This document shows positions 1-8,396 of a DNA stretch of 50,233 nucleotides, piece after piece (the first letter of the stretch is position 1; each line of letters begins with the position of its first letter). The notes beneath the pieces were generated by a model. The model had not been told where the DNA came from and did no database searches. It saw only the letters and a list, made by a program, of their open reading frames with translations. A program made the translations under genes and the position numbers. Location: NCBI GenBank assembly GCA_031411235.1, contig JANOAR010000306.1, forward strand, positions 1 through 50,233, given 5' to 3'. This DNA comes from JANOAR01 sp031411235 (lineage in GTDB: Bacteria; Verrucomicrobiota; Verrucomicrobiia; Verrucomicrobiales; Verrucomicrobiaceae).

Positions 1-141
1 GAGGTTGCCATCCAGCAGCGGCGTACCAATGCCAACTTGAGCCTTATCAAAATCTTCCGGCTTGAAGCCAAGGCCCCAGAAAAAAGCGTTAACGCCGCGT
101 TGCCAGCCGTGGGTGAGCGAGGAGGAGTTCCAGTTGAGCAT
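1..141 (-). CDS. ilvD: Dihydroxy-acid dehydratase (IlvD/Edd family), N-terminal part, runs off window
   Basis: The reverse strand from 141 encodes 47 residues beginning MLNWNSSSLTHGW and continuing with GFKPEDFDKAQVGIG and TPLLDGNL up to the window edge. A Thr-x-Gly-x-x-Arg-Gly start, an 'EDFDKxQVGI' segment and a 'GN(L)' just before the first cluster cysteine are typical of the N-terminus of IlvD/Edd dehydratases, which use an iron-sulfur cluster to dehydrate 2,3-dihydroxy acids in branched-chain amino acid synthesis. The full protein is usually about 560 residues, so only some 8 percent is here. The ATG at 139-141 is the only start between the upstream in-frame stop and the conserved region. 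A sugar-acid dehydratase of the same family cannot be excluded. Confidence 0.72.
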   Translation of the reverse strand, partial: MLNWNSSSLTHGWQRGVNAFFWGLGFKPEDFDKAQVGIGTPLLDGNL

Positions 142-621
142 GTGAATAGAAAGCAGACAGTGAAGCCGCCGCCCTTAGCGTTGGGAACTCCATCAGCCAA
201 GCACTGAATTGCGAGCGTTCCAAGCCCAAACCAAGGCGAACGCACTAACGAGTGATGATTCTCGGAGGTATTCCGCAGCCCCACCGAGGCAGCGTCGAAG
301 CCATGGCGGTTTGTAGGATGGGCGACCCGCCCGAAGCACGCACACCCCCACGCTTTTGAGCGCCAGAGACGAAGCTGTGAGCAGGCCTTTGGGCTGAGTC
401 GCGAGGGGGCAACTGAGTCCGCGCACGCTCAGCGTTCGGGCGAGTCGCCCTCCGCGACGGGCGGTGTCGCCCATCCTACAAGCTGCCTTCGCTGCGTCAT
501 CGTCTGCCCATTGAGAATAGCGAACCTTCAGCGGCAAGCCTGCGTTAGTGCGAACGCCCCTAGTCCAAGCACAGATTTTTCCAGCGCTTGCAATCATCCA
601 CTCTGCGAACAACCTTACCCA
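142..621. other. Gene-free stretch holding an inverted-repeat element
   Basis: No convincing gene is seen here. A 170-codon reverse frame spans it but has no recognisable domain and reads through the inverted repeat at 311-481, so it is taken as non-coding. The rest separates the dehydratase start from the VapBC pair and must hold the dehydratase promoter (reverse strand). No clear -35/-10 pair could be fixed. Confidence 0.5.
311..481. repeat. Inverted-repeat element, 16-bp perfect arms
   Basis: The arm TTGTAGGATGGGCGAC at 311-326 is matched by its exact reverse complement at 466-481. The match extends inward by a few more GC pairs with one inserted base. A smaller internal hairpin (GGGCGAGTCGCCC, 438-450) lies next to the right arm. 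The 171-bp size, lack of a gene and GC-rich palindromic ends are what a miniature inverted-repeat or REP-type element would show. A hairpin with a similar GTAGGGCGGGCTGTCCCC-type arm is at 37060-37108. Confidence 0.6.
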
Positions 622-831
622 ATGACTGCTCAAGAAACGATCATGGCCGACTTGGAATTGCTGCCTTCCACAGCACTTCAGAAAGTGGCAGATTTTGTCC
701 ATCAACTGCGTCAGCGAGCAACCGTAGAACGCCAGTCCGCCTTCGACGCCTCCTTCGGCTGCATGACATCTGCGGAAGCGGATGCCTTTGATCGTGCCAT
801 TGAGGAAGGCTGTGAGCGCATCGAGTCATGA
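622..831 (+). CDS. vapB: VapB-type antitoxin, DUF2281-like
   Basis: This 69-residue acidic protein lies directly upstream of a PIN-domain toxin, and its stop overlaps the toxin start (ATGA, 828-831). The segment LPSTALQKVADFVHQLR (residues 14-30) matches the short 'LPxxxLQEVxDFVxxL' helix of antitoxins in the DUF2281/VapB class. The acidic C-terminus (AEADAFDRAIEEGCERIES) would be the toxin-binding tail. The start at 622 was chosen because upstream residues in the same frame look non-coding; Met8 at 643 is an alternative. By family knowledge it neutralises VapC and represses its own operon. There is no clear Shine-Dalgarno sequence. Confidence 0.72.
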   Translation: MTAQETIMADLELLPSTALQKVADFVHQLRQRATVERQSAFDASFGCMTSAEADAFDRAIEEGCERIES

Positions 832-1217
832 ATGGATTTGCACTCGATACCAACATCGTCAGCGCCCATCTACGTGGCGATGCTGCGGTGGGTGATCAAG
901 TACGCGCCAATACGCGGCTCTATCTGCCCGTCACGGTTTTGGGCGAACTCTACTACGGGGCCTATCACACAGAGCACAAAGACAAGCAACTCCACCGTGT
1001 TCGGTCTTTTCTCCCGCTGACTCAGACCGTGCATCTCGACGATGAAATCGCCGAGCGCTATGGCCGGATAAAGGCACGGCTGGCAGAACTGGGCTCCATG
1101 ATTCCCGAGAACGACATCTGGATTGCAGCCACATGCTTGGCTCATGATCTGACATTGGCCTCACGCGATGCTCATTTCGAGTCCGTCGAGGGACTGAGCT
1201 TGGTTCGTTGGGAGTGA
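828..1217 (+). CDS. vapC: VapC-type PIN-domain ribonuclease toxin
   Basis: This 129-residue PIN-domain protein carries the expected acidic catalytic set: Asp7 in ALDTNIVSA, Glu40 in VLGELYYGA, Asp96 in PENDIWIAA and Asp114 in ASRDAHF. PIN toxins are Mg-dependent endoribonucleases that cut tRNA or rRNA when freed from the antitoxin. Length is normal for VapC and all four acidic positions are intact, so it is probably functional. It is translationally coupled to the antitoxin by the ATGA overlap. The pair sits between repeat-rich, gene-poor stretches, as expected for a horizontally moving module. Confidence 0.9.
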   Translation: MNGFALDTNIVSAHLRGDAAVGDQVRANTRLYLPVTVLGELYYGAYHTEHKDKQLHRVRSFLPLTQTVHLDDEIAERYGRIKARLAELGSMIPENDIWIAATCLAHDLTLASRDAHFESVEGLSLVRWE

Positions 1218-1754
1218 ATAATTCGTTGGCTAAACGAGCTTGTATTCTTGCGTGGGCCCACACGCTCAAACCCGCGATTTCAACGACATGGAGATGGTCG
1301 GCTGGCGAACGAATAAATTTACAGGCTACCCCAACAACTCCGGCCAAGGGGTGTGATCGCCGATTGATGTCAGCCAAATGAAAAATTTCGGCGGCAAGCT
1401 CACCCATGCCTTGCCGCAAACCGCCTTTAACACCGAAGGTGTTATGGAATTAAACCCAGGGCTGCCGGAGACGAGCGCAAGCGAGTTGCAGGCTACCCTG
1501 GGTGGACTGCGACGGCGAAGTGCGCGAACCCACGACAGAGCCAACCGACATAGCTTGCCGAAGGCAACCCGCCAGGGCAGCGGCGGCGGACGCTGGCAAA
1601 GGCGTCGCTGGCACGACAGATGCCATACGATCCGTGGCCTGCATCCCTTTTGCTCGGCCTCGGATTGTTGGCATGGGTGTGGCATTAAATGGATGGGCAC
1701 GCCCTGGGGGGATTGCCCCATTGCTATTCGGGGCTATTCGCCCCTCAGTGTCCT
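1218..1754. other. Gene-poor stretch with interspersed palindromic repeat
   Basis: Several overlapping frames of 70-150 codons run through here on both strands, but none has a recognisable domain and all cross the REP-like repeat at 1424-1505. Close to the next gene are two short GC hairpins, GGGGGATTGCCCC (about 1707-1720) and GGGGCTATTCGCCCC (about 1731-1745). The second ends about 10 bases before the next start codon and could affect its translation. Confidence 0.5.
1424..1505 (+). repeat. REP-like interspersed repeat, copy 1
   Basis: The unit has two palindromic parts. The first is AACACCGAAGGTGTT at 1429-1443. The second is a longer hairpin whose ends are ACCCAGGG and CCCTGGGT (about 1454-1504). 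The same two-part unit, in the same relative order, occurs on the other strand at 6030-6108, and a decayed copy is at 6143-6204. The shared order of parts, not just GC richness, makes this a repeat family. Confidence 0.65.
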
Positions 1755-2129
1755 ATGTCAGAAAAAACCAAAAAACAATTCGGAGTCTGGATGGACACTC
1801 ACCACGCGACCATCATAGGCTACACCCCCGACGCCACCGCATTCACCGTCCTCGGTCATGCCAGGAATCCAGGCCCAGGGGCCAATTCAAGCGAGAACGC
1901 CGCGAACAACCTGGAAAGAACCCTGGTGCATAAGTATTTCAAGGAGATCGGCCGCCATCTGGTGAACGCGGACGAGGTTCATATCACCGGCAGCGGCACG
2001 ATTCAGGAGCAATTCATGCACTACCTTGGCGAAACCCCCCAGTTCAAAAAGACGGTCACTTCCGAAAGCACTTCCAACCCCATGAGCGATGAAAAGCTGG
2101 TTGAGTTCGTCAGCAGCCACTTCAACTAG
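1755..2129 (+). CDS. Small eRF1/pelota-domain-like protein, hypothetical
   Basis: A 124-residue protein. An N-terminal strand pair KKQFGVWMDTHHATIIGY is followed by a central helix with LERTLVHKYFKEIGRHL (about residues 53-69), then the strand ADEVHITGSGTIQEQFMHYL, and finally a Thr-rich segment ending DEKLVEFVSSHF. 'GVWMD...A', 'KYFxEI', 'I.G.G..K/QEQF' and 'MSDxxLVxFVxxHF' recall short bacterial proteins related to the third domain of eRF1/pelota release factors. That assignment is from pattern memory and is not proven. The start at 1755 is preferred because upstream sequence in the frame is a repeat. It stands alone; the neighbouring large nuclease-helicase gene is on the other strand. Confidence 0.55.
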   Translation: MSEKTKKQFGVWMDTHHATIIGYTPDATAFTVLGHARNPGPGANSSENAANNLERTLVHKYFKEIGRHLVNADEVHITGSGTIQEQFMHYLGETPQFKKTVTSESTSNPMSDEKLVEFVSSHFN

Positions 2130-2412
2130 GGGGACTGTCGCTGACAGGACAGATGCCATCGTTACGCGAAACGACCAAAGGGAGACCCCGGCGAAAGCAA
2201 AACGCAAGGCATCCGAGACTCCGGCAGAAGGCGGCGGAAGGAGCCAGCCGTGGGTATCCTGCTGCGCCGCTCCCAGGCAATGCCTGCGGCAGGCGAATCT
2301 TGTACGTAGTGAAGCACACGTAAATCTTGCCAAGAATTTAGACAGAGGATCGCTCGCGCGGCCCTTGTTGTCGCCACGGCATACCGCCACATTCATATGG
2401 ATGCACCAACTG

Positions 2413-5271
2413 TTACAGCATACTCAAGAGGGCACGAATATCTTGAGGTGGAATGCCGCTATCCCCAAATATCTTCCGCAAAATGGTGGTTTTTGACTCA
2501 TTAGAAAGCGTGCACATCGCATACAATCCGCCGTGACCTAAACGATGAACACTGGCGTAAAGTGTATCTCCTGTGATCTCATCCTCTGTCCGTGCAAAAT
2601 ATGACCGATGACGTGGTCTATAAGACAACAAAATTTCTTCTCCCTTTGGGGCAATTTTGACGAACTCTGAAAGTAGCATTACATATTTGCGAACCATCTT
2701 TCTCTCCCTCAAATAGTCGGGTTGCTTCATTCTACTCGCCAACTGTTCGGCTAGCGCAGAACGCCATTGAGGAGATGAGGCACCTATAGATTGTTGGGGC
2801 ATAGTCACCGAGCTTACCACCGTCTTGCGTTGAGCGTATGAAGCCAATCGTGGGATGTCTGCCTCGGTCAGCAGAGAGCTGGTTTGATAGTTCACCGGGA
2901 GGGCGTCCAGCAGGCGTTGACAAGACACACCAATGATGGCGGCAGCATCCGCAACGCTGATGCCACTTTTTATCGCAGGGATAATGGATGGTTTCTCCAG
3001 TTTCTCAGACTGCTGATCGGATTCACTTCCCTTCACTGGAGTCACATCCACGCTGATCAGCACCCCAAGACGATCTTCGATCTCACTAATTCGGTCCAAT
3101 GGGAGTATTGAGTCTGTTCGTATTCCGGTAAGACCAAGAGGACTAATGGCTTCTATTGTCTGTCTTATGCTGGTTTGAACATCCAGTCCTTTGGCCGACT
3201 GCAACGCCGTAACGAGTGAACCGAATGTGACGGGAGATGCCAGTCGCAGGGTAGAGATCGATGGGCTCGTTAACTGTGGCTCCTCCTGGGGGGTGGTTTC
3301 ATTGAAATGATCAATCGCACTTGGACGTCGGGTGGGTTGACCGTCAGCAAATTGAATCTCCCAGAGCCTTGTCTCAATCTTGGATGGTGAGCGGACTTGA
3401 GACAGCAAATGCTCAAGCTCGTCTTCACCTTCTGAATCGGGCTTCAGAACGAAGAACAAAAAGACATTCGCTCGGCTGGCACAAAGGTAAAGCTCCCGCC
3501 TTGCCTGCCACATCTTCCGTTCTTGTTCGTCTGGTTCGTCCATCATCCCAGATGCGGTTGATTTGGTCATCGCATTTGCAGGCAACCCCTCAATAACCAC
3601 AACGTTGAATTCTTGTCCTTTGATATACTTATCAATGAGAGCAGGGGAACCGCCTCCTTCCATGGGGTGGTAGGTGAAAGCTGCCAACTGCTCATAATCG
3701 AAGAATACGTCTTCCTCACTGAACCTAACCCACAAAACATCTTCACGGCGAAGGAACTGCACCTGACGTAAAGCATCCTGAGGGCTGAGAAATCGAGAGA
3801 CCGTATAACACCAGTGGTTCCCAGGATGAGAATCATTGATGACGCTCAAGGCCCAAGGCTGTTGTCCTGCCCGTGGTTCTACCTTAAAGCCAAAAGAACC
3901 CTCAAGTTCATCTCGTGTCGGAATCACCTTCGGACCTGATTTGGCAAACCACCGAAACATCAAAGCTAGGCTCGCGGCATAGACAGGGAACGGACTCCGA
4001 TAGTTGCGCCTCAGTCGAAGCGTGTGACTTGCAAATCCTCCGCCACCCAGTCCATCAATTATGTTCGCGCCATGTCCTGCAAGACGTAAGCGCTGGTGTC
4101 GGTCACAGGCGACCAACAAATATCGCCGCTGATCTCTTTCATCGTCTTCTTCGCCTTTCCAGCGAGCGATGATTCGCTGTGCTTCTAACGGCAAGTCATG
4201 AGCCTCGTCCACAACCAAGACATTGCATTCGTCGGGAATAATCGCATCCCATTGCTTAAATGTAGGCTGATGAAAATGTAGGAGGTGCCCATTCTCCAAC
4301 GACCCGAAGACTCTTACAAAGTGACGCCAAAGTGATTGAAGAACCCCCACTTGCTTCTGACTCATACCAAAAGCCACAATTGAACGCAAAGCGTGTTCGG
4401 GTAGCCGTAAGTCATTGGCCTTCTGGCCCAAAGACACCAGCCGCCGTGCGCCAGAGGTGTCATCGGCTTCGACACAATAATCGCATGATAGCACAAACAG
4501 GACATAAGCCAGCATGACACTCTTGCCCATGCCTGCGGTTCCATTGATGGCGGCCTGACTTCGCCAACTCATTCCCATGCTGGTTGGGAATCTGCGGAAA
4601 AGCTCATGGTCTAGGGAACGCCTGCAATCCTTCACGAAGGCAATGGCATTGGCAATATCAGGGCGTCCAAGCTCAGGCAACGCGACTCCTTGCCGCAGTT
4701 CTGTCAAAATCCTCGACTGCTCCACACGTTGCACCAGGGCAACTTGCACTCTAAGGGACGCAACGAAGCGGGCCTTGTCGAACAGATGAAAAGTTACTCT
4801 GTCATCCGGACCCCGCATCGCAGGCAGCACAGGAGTCGGATAAGACGAAACGACACAGGCGACAATGCTCAGTTGCCTGGCTGGGTTTTGACCAGCCAGA
4901 TGTCTCAACAACGACACCGACTGATTCCAAAGCTGTGTGACCGTGTCATGGGTTTCTCCATTGTAGGTTACATTCCAAGACTGCCCCTGAACGACAATTC
5001 CCTGATTCTTGCACTCGATGATAAGCAAGCGATCAACAAGGCCGTCACGAATGTGAATCAAGTGGTCGATTTCAAATCCATATCGGCGATGCTCTGGCAA
5101 ATCTGGGCGAAACAACAACACACGGGAAAGCCGGGAGTGTGGGCAGAGTTGGTCTAAGCAGTTCGCTACTTCCATCTCGAATTCTGATCCATTAGGCATA
5201 GTCTTAAACGGCTTTGTTGAGGGAAAGAATGGCCTCCGATTGCCAATAAGCAGCGGGGCGGAAAACCTCAT
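2413..5271 (-). CDS. NERD-like nuclease fused to SF1 helicase/ATPase, possible defence protein
   Basis: This protein of about 952 residues combines an N-terminal restriction-like nuclease domain with an SF1-type NTPase. The nuclease signature is FEID (Asp near 69) followed by LLIIECKN (Glu-x-Lys near 86-88), the D...ExK pattern of NERD and related nucleases. The motor has Walker A GTAGMGKSVML (about 244-254), Walker B/II LVVDEAHD (about 352-359), LRRNYRS (motif IV-like, about 420), KGQEFNVVVIEG (motif V, about 551-562) and RRELYLCASRA (motif VI, about 591-601). A C-terminal region has a helix-turn-helix-like 'VADAAAIIGVSCQRLLDALP' segment. The longest frame begins with TTG at 5277. ATG at 5271 has GGAAG ten bases upstream and is preferred. 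It is a single gene without partners, with lower GC than the core genes. A role in phage or plasmid defence is inferred. Confidence 0.8.
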   Translation of the reverse strand: MRFSAPLLIGNRRPFFPSTKPFKTMPNGSEFEMEVANCLDQLCPHSRLSRVLLFRPDLPEHRRYGFEIDHLIHIRDGLVDRLLIIECKNQGIVVQGQSWNVTYNGETHDTVTQLWNQSVSLLRHLAGQNPARQLSIVACVVSSYPTPVLPAMRGPDDRVTFHLFDKARFVASLRVQVALVQRVEQSRILTELRQGVALPELGRPDIANAIAFVKDCRRSLDHELFRRFPTSMGMSWRSQAAINGTAGMGKSVMLAYVLFVLSCDYCVEADDTSGARRLVSLGQKANDLRLPEHALRSIVAFGMSQKQVGVLQSLWRHFVRVFGSLENGHLLHFHQPTFKQWDAIIPDECNVLVVDEAHDLPLEAQRIIARWKGEEDDERDQRRYLLVACDRHQRLRLAGHGANIIDGLGGGGFASHTLRLRRNYRSPFPVYAASLALMFRWFAKSGPKVIPTRDELEGSFGFKVEPRAGQQPWALSVINDSHPGNHWCYTVSRFLSPQDALRQVQFLRREDVLWVRFSEEDVFFDYEQLAAFTYHPMEGGGSPALIDKYIKGQEFNVVVIEGLPANAMTKSTASGMMDEPDEQERKMWQARRELYLCASRANVFLFFVLKPDSEGEDELEHLLSQVRSPSKIETRLWEIQFADGQPTRRPSAIDHFNETTPQEEPQLTSPSISTLRLASPVTFGSLVTALQSAKGLDVQTSIRQTIEAISPLGLTGIRTDSILPLDRISEIEDRLGVLISVDVTPVKGSESDQQSEKLEKPSIIPAIKSGISVADAAAIIGVSCQRLLDALPVNYQTSSLLTEADIPRLASYAQRKTVVSSVTMPQQSIGASSPQWRSALAEQLASRMKQPDYLRERKMVRKYVMLLSEFVKIAPKGEEILLSYRPRHRSYFARTEDEITGDTLYASVHRLGHGGLYAMCTLSNESKTTILRKIFGDSGIPPQDIRALLSML

Positions 5272-5703
5272 CGTCAATCAGCTTCCGTTCAAGGTATTGG
5301 CAAGCTAGATTTTGCCGCCTTCCGCGCCGCTGGCTTTCTGCGGTGAAGCGGTTTGGCGATGAAGAAGCTGTTTTTCGTTGCTGAGCACGCAGGGGAACAC
5401 GTCACTATCGGCCCGCTCCTCGGCTAGCATGCGGACGAGAAGGGCTAAGATGGGCTGGGCAAGCTCTGGCCATTAGGAACAGCGCCGTCTTTTCCCCACC
5501 GGAAATTGGCTGATTTTTACGGTCAAAATTACGGCTCTCTGGCCGAAAACTGGGTTTTTCAGCCTGTGAACGCCGGTTTCGAGCCATTTCTATACCTTAC
5601 GACACGGTTTTTTTACCTTGTGGAGAGGTTTCTTTAGCTTAAAAAATCATTTCTTTAGCTTACAAAGTCATTTTTTTGCCACGAAACGATTTCTCTGGCA
5701 TGA

Positions 5704-5934
5704 CAAGAGGCTTCCTTAACCAAAGAAGCGGCTGCGCAACCCAGAGAAGAGGCTTCCTTGGCAAGAGAAATGGATTCGCACCCTTGTTGTACGGACGCTC
5801 TTCCTTGAGAAGAGGCTTCGTTAACCAGTGAAGAGACTTCCTTAACCAAGGAAACGGCTTCGTTAACCAGTGAAGAGACTTCGTTAACCAGTGAAGAGGC
5901 TTCTTTAGCCAAGGAAGAGGCTTCCTTAACCAGA
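5704..5934. repeat. 21-bp tandem array, 11 units in register
   Basis: Units such as GAAGAGGCTTCGTTAACCAG+T follow each other without a break from 5809 to 5934 (six clear copies starting at 5809, 5830, 5851, 5872, 5893 and 5914). Upstream copies start at 5704, 5725 and 5746. Two more diverged units (5767, 5788) keep exact register, so the whole array is 11 x 21 = 231 bp. On the reverse strand it reads as the heptad EASSLVN/EASSLVK and is open from 5912 to 5655. Whether this heptad is ever translated is unknown; no start signal is convincing. Confidence 0.8.
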
Positions 5935-6029
5935 AAAGAGCCTGCGGCAGGCGATGCTGGCTGGGGGGCGCTTCTGGCACGCGCCAGACCCAGACGTCTC
6001 TTGGGTTCGCGCGCTCTTGTTTCGCGCCG

Positions 6030-6108
6030 TACCCAGGGTAGCCCCAGCTCGCCGAGGCTCGCCAGGGCAACCCTGGGCTAGGTTCCTCAACACCTTTGGT
6101 GTTAAAGC
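6030..6108 (-). repeat. REP-like interspersed repeat, copy 2
   Basis: This is the reverse-strand counterpart of the unit at 1424-1505. The hairpin bounded by ACCCAGGG and CCCTGGGC comes first (6031-6078), then the small palindrome AACACCTTTGGTGTT (6089-6103). Loops differ from copy 1 while the stems are kept, which suggests selection on the fold. Confidence 0.65.
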
Positions 6109-6142
6109 ATTCGCGCTCGTTGCATCGCCCGTGCGGGCGGGT

Positions 6143-6204
6143 TCCTGGGCTAATCTAGCCTCCGACTCGCTGGACTATGTTCCACAACACCTTGGGTATT
6201 AAAG
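6143..6204 (-). repeat. REP-like interspersed repeat, copy 3, decayed
   Basis: It retains the small arm ACAACACCTTGGGTATTAAAGG (second half no longer fully palindromic) and part of the larger hairpin (TGGGCTAATCTAGCC). It lies 30 bases from the end of the spermidine-synthase-like gene and may once have acted as its 3' stem. Confidence 0.45.
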
Positions 6205-6234
6205 GCAGTTTGCCGTGTTGCTTAGAGCCTCATT

Positions 6235-8376
6235 TCAGCGATCCAAGATCTCGAAGAGGTTATGACTCTTGTCGGTCCAGAGCGATACGGGCAGGTCTTT
6301 TTCATAGCCTAGTGTTTCGGGCGGATGGGCTTTCAGGAAGGGCTCGTTGTTGGTCACGAGCACGTAGTCGGTGTATTCGTCATCACCGGATTGCTCGGTG
6401 ATGATGCGGGTGGTTTTCATGCCCACGGAGGTAGCGACTTTTTCGATGATCTGGGCGAGTTCGAGGTAACGATTCGAGCAATGCACGGCGATGATGCCTG
6501 TCGGCTTCATGTGTTTGGCATAGATTTGAAAGGCTTCGACGGTGAGCAAATGTACAGGCACCGAGTCGCCGCTGAAGGCATCCAACAGCAGCACATCGAA
6601 GTGCTGTGGGGCCTCGCGTTCCAGGCTCAGACGAGCGTCGCCCATGACGATCTCGGCTTTGGCACCGCGATCTTCCATATCTGAGATGTAGGTGAACTGG
6701 TGCAGCGCGATGGGAACGATGGCGGGATTGATTTCATAGAAGCGGAAGATATTCCCGGGGCCTCCATACGCGGCCACGGTGGCTGAGCCCATGCCGACGA
6801 CGCCGACGCGCACATCGGCTTGGGTGCCGAGACTGATGAGCGCAATGCCGATCCCCGTGTCGCGCCCGTAGTAGCTGAGCGGCTCGAAGCGTGACTCTGG
6901 CGCGAGCACTTGCAACCCATGCACGATGCCGCCGTAATGCAGGCGCACATACTCGCTGGTGCTCTCGTCGTCGTACTCTCGCTCGACAGAGATGGTGCCA
7001 TAAAAATTGCGCACTCGCTCCACACGATCCTCCAGGGTGAAGCCCCAATTTTGCATGAAGCATGAGCCCGCGACGAGCACCACAACAACGATGAAGGCGA
7101 TGCCTGAGCGCAGCCATTTGTAGCGCAACCGCCACACCGCACGCAGCACAACGATGCCCGCCATACCGAAGCCTACCAGCAGGCCAATGGGCCACTCGAT
7201 GTAGGTGCTGAAGATGCGCGGAGCCACGAGGCTGACGAGCAAACCACCCAGCGCTCCGCCAGCCGACATGAGCAAATAAAACTCGGTAAGGTGCGCCGCA
7301 TCTGGCTTGCAGCGAGCCAACTCGCCATGGCACACCATGCAGACAAAAAACATGGCCCCAAAATACACAAGCAACTGCGCGGCAAAGCTGCCTGCCCACG
7401 CGCCCGAATGGCCCTGGCTCACCGAGTACTCCTCCAGCCATTGTTTGATGGGGCTCTCGTAACCTGCCGCGATGAACAACAGCGCCATCGCTGGCAGTGC
7501 CCAGAGCAGGGGTCGGTACCAGCGCTCGTGCTCGAAGCAGATGATGAAGGTGAGCAGGTATAAACTCAGCGGCACGACCCAGAGAAAGGGCACCACGGCG
7601 ACATCCTGGCAGACGTGATTGGTTGCCGCCAGCAGCATGGCGGTGGCGGTGGCGGGCAGTAGCAGCCAGAGCAGCCGTTGCCACAACCGTGGGGCACTGG
7701 GCACGGTGGCTGGCGTGGGGCGTGCATCCCCTGCCCCATCGCCCTGGCCATCGCGCCACGCTGCCCAACCCGAGAGCAAAATAAAAGCCCCAAACGCCAG
7801 CGACCACAGCCATGCCTGCTGCTGCACATCCCAGCGTGGCTCAAAGAAAAACGGATAGCTCAACAGCGCGACCAATGAGCCCACATTCGATAGCGCGTAC
7901 AGCCGCCACGGGCTCGACCCTGGCACCGCACGCGAGAACCACACCTGCACGAGCGGGCTGGTGCTGCTCAGCACGAAATACGGCAGCCCCACACTCGCGA
8001 GCAGCAGCAGTAGGATGCGCAGCGAGGGGTCCTCTGTGCCTGTGGGTTTCCAGCCAACCTCTGGCGCAATGGGCAACCACAGCGCTGCCACCAACACCAG
8101 CCCGCCATGCACCACCCCCTGCCAGCGGTGCGGCAGCTTGCCCAGCAGATGGGCGTAGGCGTAGCCTGCAAAGAGCACCACCTGAAAAAACACCATGCAC
8201 GTCGTCCACACGCCCGGACTGCCGCCAAACCACGGCAAGATAAATTTGCTGATGAGCGGCTGCACTTGAAACAGCAAAAAGGCACTGAGCAGGCTGAGTA
8301 AGCTGAGCTGAAGACTCACAAGGGAAAGACGAGGCATGAGGGGAGGGAAGGTAAAACGAATGAGGGTAACGGGCAT
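6235..8376 (-). CDS. Fused multi-spanning membrane protein / spermidine-synthase-like SAM-fold protein
   Basis: A 713-residue protein. The first 440 residues contain about 10-12 hydrophobic segments, starting with a leader-like helix and QVQPLISKFILPWFGG, typical of the membrane half of fused MFS/spermidine-synthase proteins. The C-terminal 230 residues are an aminopropyltransferase-like Rossmann domain with the nucleotide loop VGVVGMGSATVAAYG (about 524-538), acidic FYEINPAI and LLLDAFSGDSVPVHLLT (about 596-612). Substrate is not known for this class; polyamine synthesis is not established. The longest frame begins with TTG at 8379. ATG at 8376 is used here and ATG at 8337 is possible. It follows the Pro/Ala-rich gene by about 20 bases on the same strand, so the two are probably cotranscribed. 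Confidence 0.82.
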   Translation of the reverse strand: MPVTLIRFTFPPLMPRLSLVSLQLSLLSLLSAFLLFQVQPLISKFILPWFGGSPGVWTTCMVFFQVVLFAGYAYAHLLGKLPHRWQGVVHGGLVLVAALWLPIAPEVGWKPTGTEDPSLRILLLLLASVGLPYFVLSSTSPLVQVWFSRAVPGSSPWRLYALSNVGSLVALLSYPFFFEPRWDVQQQAWLWSLAFGAFILLSGWAAWRDGQGDGAGDARPTPATVPSAPRLWQRLLWLLLPATATAMLLAATNHVCQDVAVVPFLWVVPLSLYLLTFIICFEHERWYRPLLWALPAMALLFIAAGYESPIKQWLEEYSVSQGHSGAWAGSFAAQLLVYFGAMFFVCMVCHGELARCKPDAAHLTEFYLLMSAGGALGGLLVSLVAPRIFSTYIEWPIGLLVGFGMAGIVVLRAVWRLRYKWLRSGIAFIVVVVLVAGSCFMQNWGFTLEDRVERVRNFYGTISVEREYDDESTSEYVRLHYGGIVHGLQVLAPESRFEPLSYYGRDTGIGIALISLGTQADVRVGVVGMGSATVAAYGGPGNIFRFYEINPAIVPIALHQFTYISDMEDRGAKAEIVMGDARLSLEREAPQHFDVLLLDAFSGDSVPVHLLTVEAFQIYAKHMKPTGIIAVHCSNRYLELAQIIEKVATSVGMKTTRIITEQSGDDEYTDYVLVTNNEPFLKAHPPETLGYEKDLPVSLWTDKSHNLFEILDR

Positions 8377-8396
8377 CAAACGTCTTTACGACTGCT

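Larger units (their letters stand above)
5272..6234. other. Gene-free repeat-rich stretch
   Basis: The only content recognised is a 21-bp tandem array (5704-5934) and two copies of the REP-like repeat (6030-6108, 6143-6204). 5500-5700 is AT-rich, with short runs of T and repeated 'TTTCTTTAGCTTA' (5629-5665). Several open frames exist only because the tandem unit length is a multiple of three. Promoter signals for the divergent-facing genes were not fixed. Confidence 0.5.

Noticed and set aside
1326..1818. Overlapping 130-146-codon frames on both strands
   Set aside because: All cross the REP-like repeat and have no recognisable domain.
5660..6070. 136-codon reverse open frame over the 21-bp array
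   Set aside because: It is one of several frames left open by the tandem unit length and crosses a REP-like repeat.
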